This document shows positions 36,408 to 43,818 of a DNA stretch of 64,000 nt, in pieces (position 1 is the stretch's first letter; every line of letters starts with the position of its first letter). Both the position numbers and the translations under genes were made by a program. Source of the stretch: JAYPLE01 sp047627515 (GTDB taxonomy: Bacteria > Bacteroidota > Bacteroidia > Cytophagales > Cyclobacteriaceae). Location of the stretch: NCBI GenBank assembly GCA_047627515.1, contig JBLHTU010000002.1, positions 1 through 64,000 of the forward strand. The letters are read 5' to 3'. The notes under the pieces are model-generated. The model saw nothing but the letters and a program-made list of their open reading frames with translations, was not told the DNA's origin and did not search any database.

Positions 36408-39400
36408 TTATTTTCCCAGAATGACAAAGGCACCCCAGAAGTACGGTTTTGGGTAGTCTTTTTTAACTGACAGTATAGCTTCGTTAAAGGCATCCGTCTT
36501 GGTTTTACCAGAAAACCACTGATTGTAGAATTCAGACATTAGAAGCTGAGTTGTTTCGTCATTGACCTTCCAGAGGCTCATAATCAAATTTTGAGCTCCT
36601 GCCACTAGGAACGATCGCTGTAGACCGTAGACACCCTCGCCATTTTTAACTTCTCCTAGGCCGGTCTCGCAAGCAGACATGACTACGATATCTGTATTGT
36701 CGAGATTCAGGTTCATGGCTTCATATGCGGTTAAGATCCCATCTTCATCTCCAGGTATATCTTCATTCCGAATGGTGTTTTCTGACCCAGCAAACAGAAG
36801 TCCTGAACGCATCAGAGGGTTGTATTTTTGACTTCTACTGCCCAGCCCCTCATTGTCTTCTTCGGAAAGAGGGATGTCTTCCAAAAAGAATCCGTGAGTC
36901 GCCACGTGAAAAATCTTGGGGCTTTGCATTTTCTTTATATTAACCTCACTGGCCTGATCTCTAGTAAACGAGCTGTATTGCCACGACTTTTGCGTCATTA
37001 TATCAGTGATATTGTTTAATTCCACCAACGTGCCAGGTAACTCCGACACATTATCACCAAAACTATATCTCATACCTTCCGTATCAGCTACACCTCCAGC
37101 ATCGGCTATCACGGTATTGGCCAAATTGTACGCAGGATAGCCAAAGACTTGTGCTGTATTGTTAGGGTTTTGGGGTTCTGGTGCTGCGACCAGTTCTTTG
37201 GTGTTGCTTAGCAGTCTGATCGTATATTTATCTATGACGTATTGTTCTTCCTCTGGATCAAAGAGTGTAGCAATATTGACTTTATTGAAAATTCCATCTG
37301 CAGATAAGTACACGTTGGAAGTGTTTTTAGGAAGAGCTTCGTCAATAGCTTTCCAAAATTGATTGTAGGACTTCTTATCCTCAATTTTGTAAACGATGGA
37401 ATTTTTGTAGGTTTTGAACCCTTTGCCCTCGAGTTCGTCTCCGTTAGAAATGAGCACGAGCTTAGGAGCATCTGTTGATTGGGGGCTAACGATAAGATTG
37501 GCATACAGAATTGAATCATTCTTTAGATTCTTTCTGATTCGGATAACTTCTATGGCAGCTTCTTGGTCTCCAAGTGTTGCCTTGATATCGCGCCATGTGT
37601 TTCTCGATTTCTCAAACTCAGAAGCAAAAAGACTTGATTTGAGTGACAGTTCTTTTTCCATCGTGTTGGATTTATCCTCCATGGCAGGAATATCGATATT
37701 GTTTTGAACGATTTCATCTTTTGATAAAGCCAGTGATTTGACGATGTTTTCTTTCAGGGCAATCCAGTCCTGAAACAGCTGGATGAGTTGCTGATCGCCA
37801 CTGCTTAGTATTCGATTTCGCACCTTGTTGGTGGCATTGAGTAGCAAGGCTTTGGTAGCCAATTGGAGATCATAGATTTCGCCCAGTAAGGCATTACGGG
37901 TCGATTCATCTCCATAACTGCGTCCAACGTACTCAATGGAGAAATCCATATAAGCGTCAAAAATAGGCTTTATCTTACTGTAAAAGGCACTTTTTTCATT
38001 TTCGCTCAAGGAAGGGAAATACTTTTGTATGTCTTCTAGGTATTTGCTAATGACAATTTTATAATTCTCACGAGCGGTTTCGAAATCACCCGTCTTTTGC
38101 GATATTGAGGCCAGACCGTATATTGAGTACGTGTAGTCAGGGTGGTTTTCACCAAGTATCGTTCTCCTAATGGTCACTACTTTTTCGTAGTAGATTTTGG
38201 CTTGATCAAGGTTTTCAAGGGCTTGTTCCAGTACTGCCAAATTATACAGGGTTAAGGCATAGGATGGGTGACTCTCACCAAATGTGTTCTTGTAGATTTT
38301 AAGTGTAAGTAGGTACGCTTCTTTAGCTTCATCGTAGGCTTGGGTAGACTCGTACAATGCTGCTAGATTATTAAGCGTCTTGGCATAGGAGGGGTGGTTC
38401 TCCCCCAATATCTCCTTATCGATCTCGAGGACTTGCTCAAGTGTCGTTTTTGCTTTTTCAGTATTTCTTTCTAACTGGTACAGAGAAGCTAGATTGCTAA
38501 GCGCAGCTGCGTAGTCAGGTGTAAATTTTCCGACTGTTTTTTCGTATACAGACAATGCCTCGGTGAAAAGAGGTTTTGCTGCATTTACATTTCCCATCTT
38601 CTGATATAATAGCGCTAGGTTATTGATTGCAGCACCATACAAGACGTGCTGGTTTCCTAATGAGGCTTCGTAAATTTCTTTGGCTTTTAAAAAGTATTCT
38701 TCTGCTTCTGGGTACTCCGCAATCAGTTTCTTGATGTTTCCGAGGTTCACGTAAGTGTATGCTAGAGACGGATCTGTGCTTTCTAGTAAACGCTCCTTTG
38801 TTCCATTGACTTCAGTGAGGATTTTTTCAGCATCAATGTATCGAGCAGTTGCGCTGTAGAGCATGCCCAGATTCTCGTAAGTAGTTAAGTAATCTAAATT
38901 TTCTGGGCCATAGGCTGCTTTTTTGATACCGACTGCATCAATGAGGTAGCTTTGAGCAGCATAATATTTACCCTGCAGCTGTAGAAGGGAGGAATAGTTT
39001 GATAGGATCGTACCATACTCTGGATGCTTGGTTCCGTATGCTTTCGCAAAAATGGGCATTGCTTCAGCGTACACTTTTTCTGCTTGGTCGTATTGACCGA
39101 CTTCAGTAAGTATGCCAGCGAAAGTATTTTTAGCAAAAGCGGATTGTATGGATTGGCCTCCGAATGTTTCAGTAGACTGATTTACGGCTTTTTGGGCAGT
39201 GGACTGAGCGTCGATATATTTTCCTTGTCGAGAAAGTGTCTTTGATTGCTGATTGTAAAGGGAATATAATTTGGCCGTTTGCTTTTGTTGATTCGCCTCG
39301 GCGATAGCTAAAGAAATTTCCTCATAGGCCAAATCAAGATTACCCTGAGATAAGCCGATTTTACTTATCCCTTCTAGCGTATTGATGTACGTCAGGTCTT

Positions 39401-40445
39401 TTATCAATCCCAATCCTGAATAAGTACTTTTTACTTCTTTTAGAATTTCTAATGCTTTGGCCCACTCTTGCTGCTGAATTAGCAGATTTCCATAATTAAA
39501 GGCTGTGTAAACAAAAGACTCAGGATCCTCTTCTTTCTTCACAAGCCTGCTTGCATACGTGTCTGATAACAGATGCTGCGCTTCTTCGTAGGCACCTACT
39601 TTTTGTAAATCGATAGATAGATTGTTCTCTGCGATTGTAAATTCTAGACTCTGATCTTCTCCAATATCTGTCAATGTGGAGAGAGCTGTTCGGTACTTTC
39701 CTACAGCTTCACTATATCTGCCTAAGTTATCAAGTGCATCTCCGACCTTGATGAGTATTGCCCCGTATTCAAAGTTAGGTGCATCGTATGCGTAACCTTC
39801 TTCCAGTACCTGATATCCATCGAGCGCAGCTGCAAAATTCCCTTTTGAGGCTTGAAGAGATGAGTAATTGTATAGAATGTTGTAGTAGTCATACGGTATC
39901 TCTAATGCTTGCTCAAGTACTTCCATAGAGGAGAGTAGCAATTGTTCTGCACGGTCGTCCTGTTTCAATTGAAATAGCGATACCCCTAGATTTCCCTGAT
40001 TGATAGCTACTTCGACAGACCCAGGTCCATACAAATCTTCACTTAGGGCCAGAGCAGCTGTAAGTAACCGCTCCGCTTCTTCATATTCGCTTCTACTGCT
40101 TCTAATTAAGGCAAGGTTAGCCAATGCGGTAGCGTAGGTGTCCTCCATGTCAAGCCCTAATGCTTGCAGCGTTTCGATTTCAGCTGTAGCAAATGTCACA
40201 GCATCATCTACTTCAAAAAGCTCGTAACAGACAACAGACAAATGCCTCTGAATAGCGGCTACATTTTTGTGCGGAGTCGTAACCTCATTCTGAAACATAG
40301 TAAGAGCAGTCTGACCGTATGCTTTCGATTGCTTGAGCTCATAGTTATCGTAGGCTTCTAAAGACAAATTATATTGCACTAGCCAATCCTGTGCTTGTAT
40401 GCTGTAGCTCAGAAGGCTAAAGCTTATGAGAAATAGTACTTTCAA
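36408..40445 (-). CDS. Secreted TPR-CHAT caspase-like cysteine peptidase
   Basis: A protein of about 1345 residues with a signal peptide, more than 15 tetratricopeptide repeats and a C-terminal CHAT domain, a clan CD (caspase/separase-like) cysteine peptidase. The catalytic histidine is in FHVATHGFF (codon at 36894-36896) and the cysteine in VMSACETGLGEV (codon at 36669-36671); the usual MSLWKVNDETT and PYFWGAFVILGK segments complete the domain. No ATG fits; TTG 40445 gives an ideal leader (MKVLFLISFSLLSYSIQAQ), while TTG 40487 would add a polar leader. TPR-CHAT proteins elsewhere act in programmed-death or defence cascades but are cytoplasmic there; here the leader predicts export. First gene of a three-gene operon. 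Confidence 0.87.
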   Translation of the reverse strand: MKVLFLISFSLLSYSIQAQDWLVQYNLSLEAYDNYELKQSKAYGQTALTMFQNEVTTPHKNVAAIQRHLSVVCYELFEVDDAVTFATAEIETLQALGLDMEDTYATALANLALIRSSRSEYEEAERLLTAALALSEDLYGPGSVEVAINQGNLGVSLFQLKQDDRAEQLLLSSMEVLEQALEIPYDYYNILYNYSSLQASKGNFAAALDGYQVLEEGYAYDAPNFEYGAILIKVGDALDNLGRYSEAVGKYRTALSTLTDIGEDQSLEFTIAENNLSIDLQKVGAYEEAQHLLSDTYASRLVKKEEDPESFVYTAFNYGNLLIQQQEWAKALEILKEVKSTYSGLGLIKDLTYINTLEGISKIGLSQGNLDLAYEEISLAIAEANQQKQTAKLYSLYNQQSKTLSRQGKYIDAQSTAQKAVNQSTETFGGQSIQSAFAKNTFAGILTEVGQYDQAEKVYAEAMPIFAKAYGTKHPEYGTILSNYSSLLQLQGKYYAAQSYLIDAVGIKKAAYGPENLDYLTTYENLGMLYSATARYIDAEKILTEVNGTKERLLESTDPSLAYTYVNLGNIKKLIAEYPEAEEYFLKAKEIYEASLGNQHVLYGAAINNLALLYQKMGNVNAAKPLFTEALSVYEKTVGKFTPDYAAALSNLASLYQLERNTEKAKTTLEQVLEIDKEILGENHPSYAKTLNNLAALYESTQAYDEAKEAYLLTLKIYKNTFGESHPSYALTLYNLAVLEQALENLDQAKIYYEKVVTIRRTILGENHPDYTYSIYGLASISQKTGDFETARENYKIVISKYLEDIQKYFPSLSENEKSAFYSKIKPIFDAYMDFSIEYVGRSYGDESTRNALLGEIYDLQLATKALLLNATNKVRNRILSSGDQQLIQLFQDWIALKENIVKSLALSKDEIVQNNIDIPAMEDKSNTMEKELSLKSSLFASEFEKSRNTWRDIKATLGDQEAAIEVIRIRKNLKNDSILYANLIVSPQSTDAPKLVLISNGDELEGKGFKTYKNSIVYKIEDKKSYNQFWKAIDEALPKNTSNVYLSADGIFNKVNIATLFDPEEEQYVIDKYTIRLLSNTKELVAAPEPQNPNNTAQVFGYPAYNLANTVIADAGGVADTEGMRYSFGDNVSELPGTLVELNNITDIMTQKSWQYSSFTRDQASEVNIKKMQSPKIFHVATHGFFLEDIPLSEEDNEGLGSRSQKYNPLMRSGLLFAGSENTIRNEDIPGDEDGILTAYEAMNLNLDNTDIVVMSACETGLGEVKNGEGVYGLQRSFLVAGAQNLIMSLWKVNDETTQLLMSEFYNQWFSGKTKTDAFNEAILSVKKDYPKPYFWGAFVILGK

Positions 40446-40510
40446 TGAGTTAGTTGGTTGGTTTGGTGGAATTTGTCCAAATTTCAATATAGCAATTACT
40501 TCAAATCAAT

Positions 40511-40543
40511 CAAAACTATCTAATCCTTAATGCATGTCCCAAA
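40511..40543 (-). promoter_or_regulatory. Bacteroidota-type promoter of the TPR-CHAT operon
   Basis: Read on the minus strand: TTTG at 40543-40540, a 21-bp spacer, then TAGTTTTG at 40518-40511, an exact fit to the TTTG...TAnnTTTG consensus. Transcription would begin near 40505, leaving a leader of about 60 bases before TTG 40445. The -7 octamer is identical to that of the tRNA-Phe promoter 500 bp away. Confidence 0.7.
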
Positions 40544-40604
40544 TATTTTTGTGAATAAGCGGTTTTTCTGTCTAAGTGTGAATTGCGCGAGTTGATTAAC
40601 TAAA

Positions 40605-40624
40605 ATAGTATGCATGCATACTAT
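40605..40624. promoter_or_regulatory. Perfect 20-bp palindrome, operator candidate
   Basis: ATAGTATGCATGCATACTAT reads the same on both strands with no spacer, typical of a site bound by a homodimeric regulator. It lies about 60 bp upstream of the TPR-CHAT promoter. It also covers the -33 position of a near-consensus rightward -7 box (TATCTTCG, 40640-40647). No adjacent regulator gene is visible. Confidence 0.45.
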
Positions 40625-40653
40625 CTAACAAAGTTCTGTTATCTTCGAAAAAC

Positions 40654-40701
40654 AATGAATGTCTCTCAAAAGAAGTTTGAAGAGACTAATGATAGGTGTT
40701 A
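40654..40701 (+). other. Possible gene remnant or very short ORF
   Basis: ATG 40654 opens a 15-codon frame (MNVSQKKFEETNDRC, then TAA) 7 bases after the near-promoter box TATCTTCG and 30 bases after the perfect palindrome. A palindromic operator, a promoter and an abruptly ended start could be the remaining head of a deleted regulator gene, but a frame this short also arises by chance. The rest of 40544-40801 shows no gene. Confidence 0.25.
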
Positions 40702-40801
40702 AGTAGCGTATTTTTAGGTGTTCGATCAAAGAAATATTTATGATCCTTTATTTCCCCAAGGAATTAGCCTTAAGATGGTTAGAAATCAGAAAACCATCAA
40801 T

Positions 40802-40832
40802 AGGATGGCTTTGATGTGGTGCTGAGTGGATT
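40802..40832 (-). repeat. Duplicated fragment of tRNA-Phe 3' end plus terminator arm (copy 1)
   Basis: These 31 bases are identical to 40910-40940, which contain the last 16 bases of tRNA-Phe and one terminator arm. To the left the match continues imperfectly into a decayed hairpin (CCATC AATA GGATGG), to the right it breaks where the T-loop should be. Distance between copies is 108 bp. A partial tRNA 3' copy beside the intact gene is the kind of scar left by tRNA-targeting integration or local duplication. Confidence 0.75.
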
Positions 40833-40890
40833 TGATCGGAGTGGCGGACCACCCATCGACGCAGATAATTCAGGTAATGGCTTATGAAAA

Positions 40891-40920
40891 ACCAAAAAAG
40901 CCATCCCGAAGGATGGCTTT
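40891..40920 (-). terminator. Terminator of tRNA-Phe with UUCG tetraloop
   Basis: On the minus strand the 10-bp stem AAAGCCATCC / GGATGGCTTT encloses a TTCG loop closed by C-G, an exceptionally stable tetraloop, followed by TTTTTTGGTTTTTC. It begins five bases after the tRNA-Phe 3' end and terminates its transcript. Confidence 0.85.
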
Positions 40921-40940
40921 GATGTGGTGCTGAGTGGATT
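40910..40940 (-). repeat. Source copy of the 31-bp repeat (tRNA-Phe 3' end and terminator arm, copy 2)
   Basis: Identical to 40802-40832. Here the sequence is part of the functional tRNA-Phe acceptor/T-arm (40925-40940) and of the right arm of its terminator (40910-40920), so this is the original and the left copy is the derivative. Confidence 0.75.
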
Positions 40941-40997
40941 CGAACCACCGACTCACGGATTTTCAGTCCGATGCTCTACCAACTGAGCTACAGCACC
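40925..40997 (-). tRNA. tRNA-Phe (anticodon GAA)
   Basis: A 73-base cloverleaf on the minus strand: acceptor GGTGCTG/CAGCACC with discriminator A, D arm GCTC...GAGC, anticodon stem TCGGA/TCCGT with loop CTGAAAA giving anticodon GAA, five-base variable region, T arm with TTCGAAT loop. The 3' CCA is not encoded and must be added by CCA transferase. It is read away from the Fe-S oxidoreductase genes and towards the TPR-CHAT operon, with its own promoter and terminator. Confidence 0.97.
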
Positions 40998-41011
40998 TGA
41001 AAAAGTGGATG

Positions 41012-41042
41012 CAAAACTAGAAAAATAATAGTTAGCTCCAAA
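41012..41042 (-). promoter_or_regulatory. Promoter of tRNA-Phe
   Basis: On the minus strand TTTG (41042-41039), 19-bp spacer, TAGTTTTG (41019-41012), an exact Bacteroidota-type promoter whose start would fall near 41005, eight bases before the tRNA 5' end. Confidence 0.75.
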
Positions 41043-41077
41043 CAATTTTGAATGAATAAATAATTGGAACAAAAGTG

Positions 41078-42403
41078 ATGAGTTTTTTACCTCAAATTGT
41101 GTTTTTAGTTGTACTTACTGTTTTTGTATGGCTTGTAGCAAAACGTGTCCTGCGTATTAAATCTAATATCAACCTAGGAAGGCCTCTAGAGATAGAAAAA
41201 GACCCAAAGCGTTGGCAAAACTTGATCCTGATAGCGTTTGGTCAACAGAAGATGTTTCAGCGATTTCTTCCCGCGATTTTTCATCTTTTTATTTATGTGG
41301 GTTTTGTGTTGATCAATATTGAAGTCCTTGAAATTATCTTGGATGGCATTACAGGTCAGCATAGACTTTTTGCGCCTTTTCTAGGCGTGGCCTACAGTGG
41401 ATTGATTTCTTTTTTTGAAGTTCTTGCTGTATTGGTCATAGTTGCCTGTGTCATTTTTTTCTTTCGAAGAAATGTGACAAAGGTCCCGAGGCTCACAATG
41501 CCAGAAATGAAAGGCTGGCCTTCTCTTGATGGAAATCTGATCTTAGTCATCGAGGTTGTGCTAATGTTTGCTATTCTTACAATGAATGCTACGGATCAAG
41601 TTTTGCAAGCCAGAGGTATCTCAGGATACACACTTACAGGAGGCTTTCTAGTTTCATCCAGTATGACGGGTCTTTTTTCTGGACTATCCGATTCTGCACT
41701 TATATTGGCAGAGCGAGCTGCCTGGTGGTTTCATATCGTGGGTATTTTTGCTTTTGCCTTATATGTCACTTACTCAAAGCACCTTCATATCTTCATGGCT
41801 TTTCCTAATACCTATTTTGGGCGTATCAAACCTAGAGGTCAAATGGATAATATGGATGAGGTGACCAATGAGGTAAAGATCATGTTGGGCATGCCAGTTG
41901 AAGGAGATCAAGCACCACCTCCAGAAGGATTCAAATTCGGCGCAAAAGATGTATCAGATCTGAGTTGGAAAAATGTGATGGATGCTTACGCATGCACAGA
42001 GTGCGGCCGATGCACAAGTGAATGTCCTGCTAATATTACGGGTAAAAAGCTTTCACCTCGGAAAATTATGATGGATACGAGAGATCGGGCCGAGGAAGTA
42101 GGAGGACTCATCGCCGCTGGACAGCAAGAAAAAATTACAGCAAAAGCATTGCTCGAGGACTACATTTCTAAAGAAGAGCTAAACGCCTGTACCAGTTGCA
42201 ATGCCTGTGTCGAGGCTTGCCCCGTATCTATCAACCCCTTAGATATAATTCTACAAATGAGACGCTATGTATCGATGGAGGAATCTGGCTCTCCAGCCTC
42301 TTGGAATGCCATGTTTCAAAATGTAGAGACAAATTTTGCCCCTTGGAAATTTTCAGCGCAAGACAGATTTAATTGGGCAGATGAATTAAAGAAAGAACAA
42401 TAA
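41078..42403 (+). CDS. Membrane-bound 4Fe-4S oxidoreductase (HdrD/GlcF-like, with cytochrome-b-type membrane domain)
   Basis: A 441-residue redox protein. The N-terminal half has about five membrane helices (near 5-22, 60-85, 105-125, 150-170, 215-235) with several histidines, resembling a NarI-type haem b domain. The C-terminal half has two ferredoxin-type 4Fe-4S motifs: CTECGRCTSECP near 306 and CTSCNACVEACP near 370. It probably moves electrons between a cytoplasmic partner and the quinone pool. ATG 41078 is chosen over the GTG just before it. The next gene, 12 bases downstream, encodes the cysteine-rich partner, so the two form one complex; the substrate is unknown. Confidence 0.85.
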   Translation: MSFLPQIVFLVVLTVFVWLVAKRVLRIKSNINLGRPLEIEKDPKRWQNLILIAFGQQKMFQRFLPAIFHLFIYVGFVLINIEVLEIILDGITGQHRLFAPFLGVAYSGLISFFEVLAVLVIVACVIFFFRRNVTKVPRLTMPEMKGWPSLDGNLILVIEVVLMFAILTMNATDQVLQARGISGYTLTGGFLVSSSMTGLFSGLSDSALILAERAAWWFHIVGIFAFALYVTYSKHLHIFMAFPNTYFGRIKPRGQMDNMDEVTNEVKIMLGMPVEGDQAPPPEGFKFGAKDVSDLSWKNVMDAYACTECGRCTSECPANITGKKLSPRKIMMDTRDRAEEVGGLIAAGQQEKITAKALLEDYISKEELNACTSCNACVEACPVSINPLDIILQMRRYVSMEESGSPASWNAMFQNVETNFAPWKFSAQDRFNWADELKKEQ

Positions 42404-42415
42404 TAAGCACCAAAT

Positions 42416-43207
42416 ATGTCAGATATTAAAATACCAACTGTTGCAGATCTAGCCAACGAAGGCAAAGTCCCAGAAGTCCTTTTCTGGGTAGGATGTGCCG
42501 GGTCATATGACGATCGTTACAAGGCCGTCACAAAAGCTTTTGTAAAAATATTGAATAAAGTGCAGGTTGACTTTGCCGTGTTAGGGACAGAAGAATCATG
42601 CACTGGCGATCCTGCAAGAAGAGCAGGCAATGAGTTTCTTTTTCAGATGCAAGCCATGTCTAATATTCAAGTGATGAATGGCTACGGGATCAAAAAGATC
42701 GTGACTGCCTGTCCACACTGCTTCAATACCCTAAAGAATGAATACCCCGAATTAGGCGGTACCTATGAGGTCATACATCATTCTACTTTTTTGCAGCAAT
42801 TGATTGATGAAGGTAAAGTGATGCTCAAAGAGGGAGGCGGGTTTAAAGGCCGTAAAATCACTTTTCATGACTCATGTTACTTAGGCAGAGCAAATAATGT
42901 TTATGAGGCTCCAAGAAAGGTACTAGAAGCGTTGGATGCAGAGCTAGTGGAAATGAAACGATGCAAGACCAAAGGACTTTGCTGTGGAGCTGGAGGGGCA
43001 CAGATGTTCAAGGATGCCGAGCCTGGAAAGAAGGAAATCAATATTGAGAGAACAGAGGAGGCATTGCAAACAGGCGCAGATACTATAGCTGTCGGTTGTC
43101 CGTTCTGCCTTACGATGATGAGTGATGGTATCAAAAACAAGGAAAAGGAAGGGGAAGTAAAAGTAAAAGATCTCGCTGAACTGATTGCCGAGGCGGAAGG
43201 TTTATAG
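42416..43207 (+). CDS. (Fe-S)-binding CCG-domain protein, HdrB-like partner of the membrane oxidoreductase
   Basis: A 263-residue cytoplasmic protein with two cysteine-rich CCG-type domains. Visible motifs are FWVGCAGSYDDR near the N-terminus, TACPHCFNTLKNEY in the middle, HDSCYLGRANNVYEAPRKVL, and CCGAGGAQMF near 188-197, followed by VGCPFCLTMM. Such domains bind non-cubane or 4Fe-4S clusters in heterodisulfide reductase B, GlcF and LutA-type enzymes. Directly downstream of the 4Fe-4S membrane subunit, it would be the second half of a quinone-linked oxidoreductase. Confidence 0.87.
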   Translation: MSDIKIPTVADLANEGKVPEVLFWVGCAGSYDDRYKAVTKAFVKILNKVQVDFAVLGTEESCTGDPARRAGNEFLFQMQAMSNIQVMNGYGIKKIVTACPHCFNTLKNEYPELGGTYEVIHHSTFLQQLIDEGKVMLKEGGGFKGRKITFHDSCYLGRANNVYEAPRKVLEALDAELVEMKRCKTKGLCCGAGGAQMFKDAEPGKKEINIERTEEALQTGADTIAVGCPFCLTMMSDGIKNKEKEGEVKVKDLAELIAEAEGL

Positions 43208-43232
43208 CCATTACATCTCAGAACTTATCTCC

Positions 43233-43240
43233 TATCTTTG
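43233..43240 (+). promoter_or_regulatory. -7 promoter box (TATCTTTG)
   Basis: Exact TAnnTTTG match 25 bases before the ATG at 43266. The expected -33 TTTG is not clear (ATTACA is at about that position), so the call is moderate. Confidence 0.4.
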
Positions 43241-43265
43241 TAGTTTAACATGCTAAAGATAGACT

Positions 43266-43751
43266 ATGCTAGCTTCACTTGAAATCATGCCTGACCATGC
43301 TCGTTTATGGGTATATCAAGCTGATCGTGTACTGAACCAAATTCAGATTGACTTTATTCAAAAGCATACTTCCACTTTCGTAGAAAACTGGGCTGCACAT
43401 GGTAGCGGGTTGACAGCAACCTTTGCCATTGAGCATGATCAGTTCCTTGTCCTAATGGTAGACGAGTCCAATGCCGGAGCCAGCGGCTGCAGTATTGATT
43501 CAAGCGTTAGCTTCATTCGTCAAATGGAATCAGCATTGCAAGTGTCCTTTTTGGACCGATCTAAAGTGGCTATTATGAAAGATGACCTAGTTGAGCTCTA
43601 TGAGATAAGCCAAGTCAAGTCCAAGATTGAAGCGGGAGAGATCACAGCTGATTCGACTGTTTTCAATAATGCTGTGTCTACATATGGCATGTGGAAGTCT
43701 TCATGGAGGCAGGTGGCTTCTGAAAGTTGGATGAAGCGATTCTTTTCGTAG
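43266..43751 (+). CDS. Conserved hypothetical cytoplasmic protein
   Basis: A 161-residue soluble protein beginning MLASLEIMPDHARLWVYQADRVLN. No signal peptide or membrane helix. The segments PDHARLWVYQADR and GSGLTATFAIEHDQFLVLMVDES look like a conserved Bacteroidota family; members have sometimes been labelled ABC transporter ATPase, but no Walker motif is present here, so that label is not supported. It has its own -7 box and lies between the Fe-S pair and the PorE-like gene. Function unknown. Confidence 0.7.
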   Translation: MLASLEIMPDHARLWVYQADRVLNQIQIDFIQKHTSTFVENWAAHGSGLTATFAIEHDQFLVLMVDESNAGASGCSIDSSVSFIRQMESALQVSFLDRSKVAIMKDDLVELYEISQVKSKIEAGEITADSTVFNNAVSTYGMWKSSWRQVASESWMKRFFS

Positions 43752-43818
43752 AGACCGGTCAATAGATCAAGTTTATGCACTTAATGAAAGCCTATACAAA
43801 GTGAGAATTATCACTAAA

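Noticed and set aside
36408..40445. Type III-E CRISPR-like (Craspase) system because of TPR-CHAT
   Set aside because: No CRISPR repeats, Cas7-11-like gene or cytoplasmic partners are present, and the protein has a signal peptide, so a CRISPR link is not supported.
40748..40948. A minus-strand frame with a repeated IHSAPHQSHP peptide, looking like a small repeat protein
   Set aside because: It is read through the tRNA-Phe gene, its terminator and the duplicated fragment; the peptide repeat simply reflects the 31-bp DNA repeat.
43801..43814. Imperfect palindrome GTGAGAATTATCAC at the start of the PorE-like frame
   Set aside because: Short, with two mismatches, and overlapping a doubtful GTG start; likely chance.
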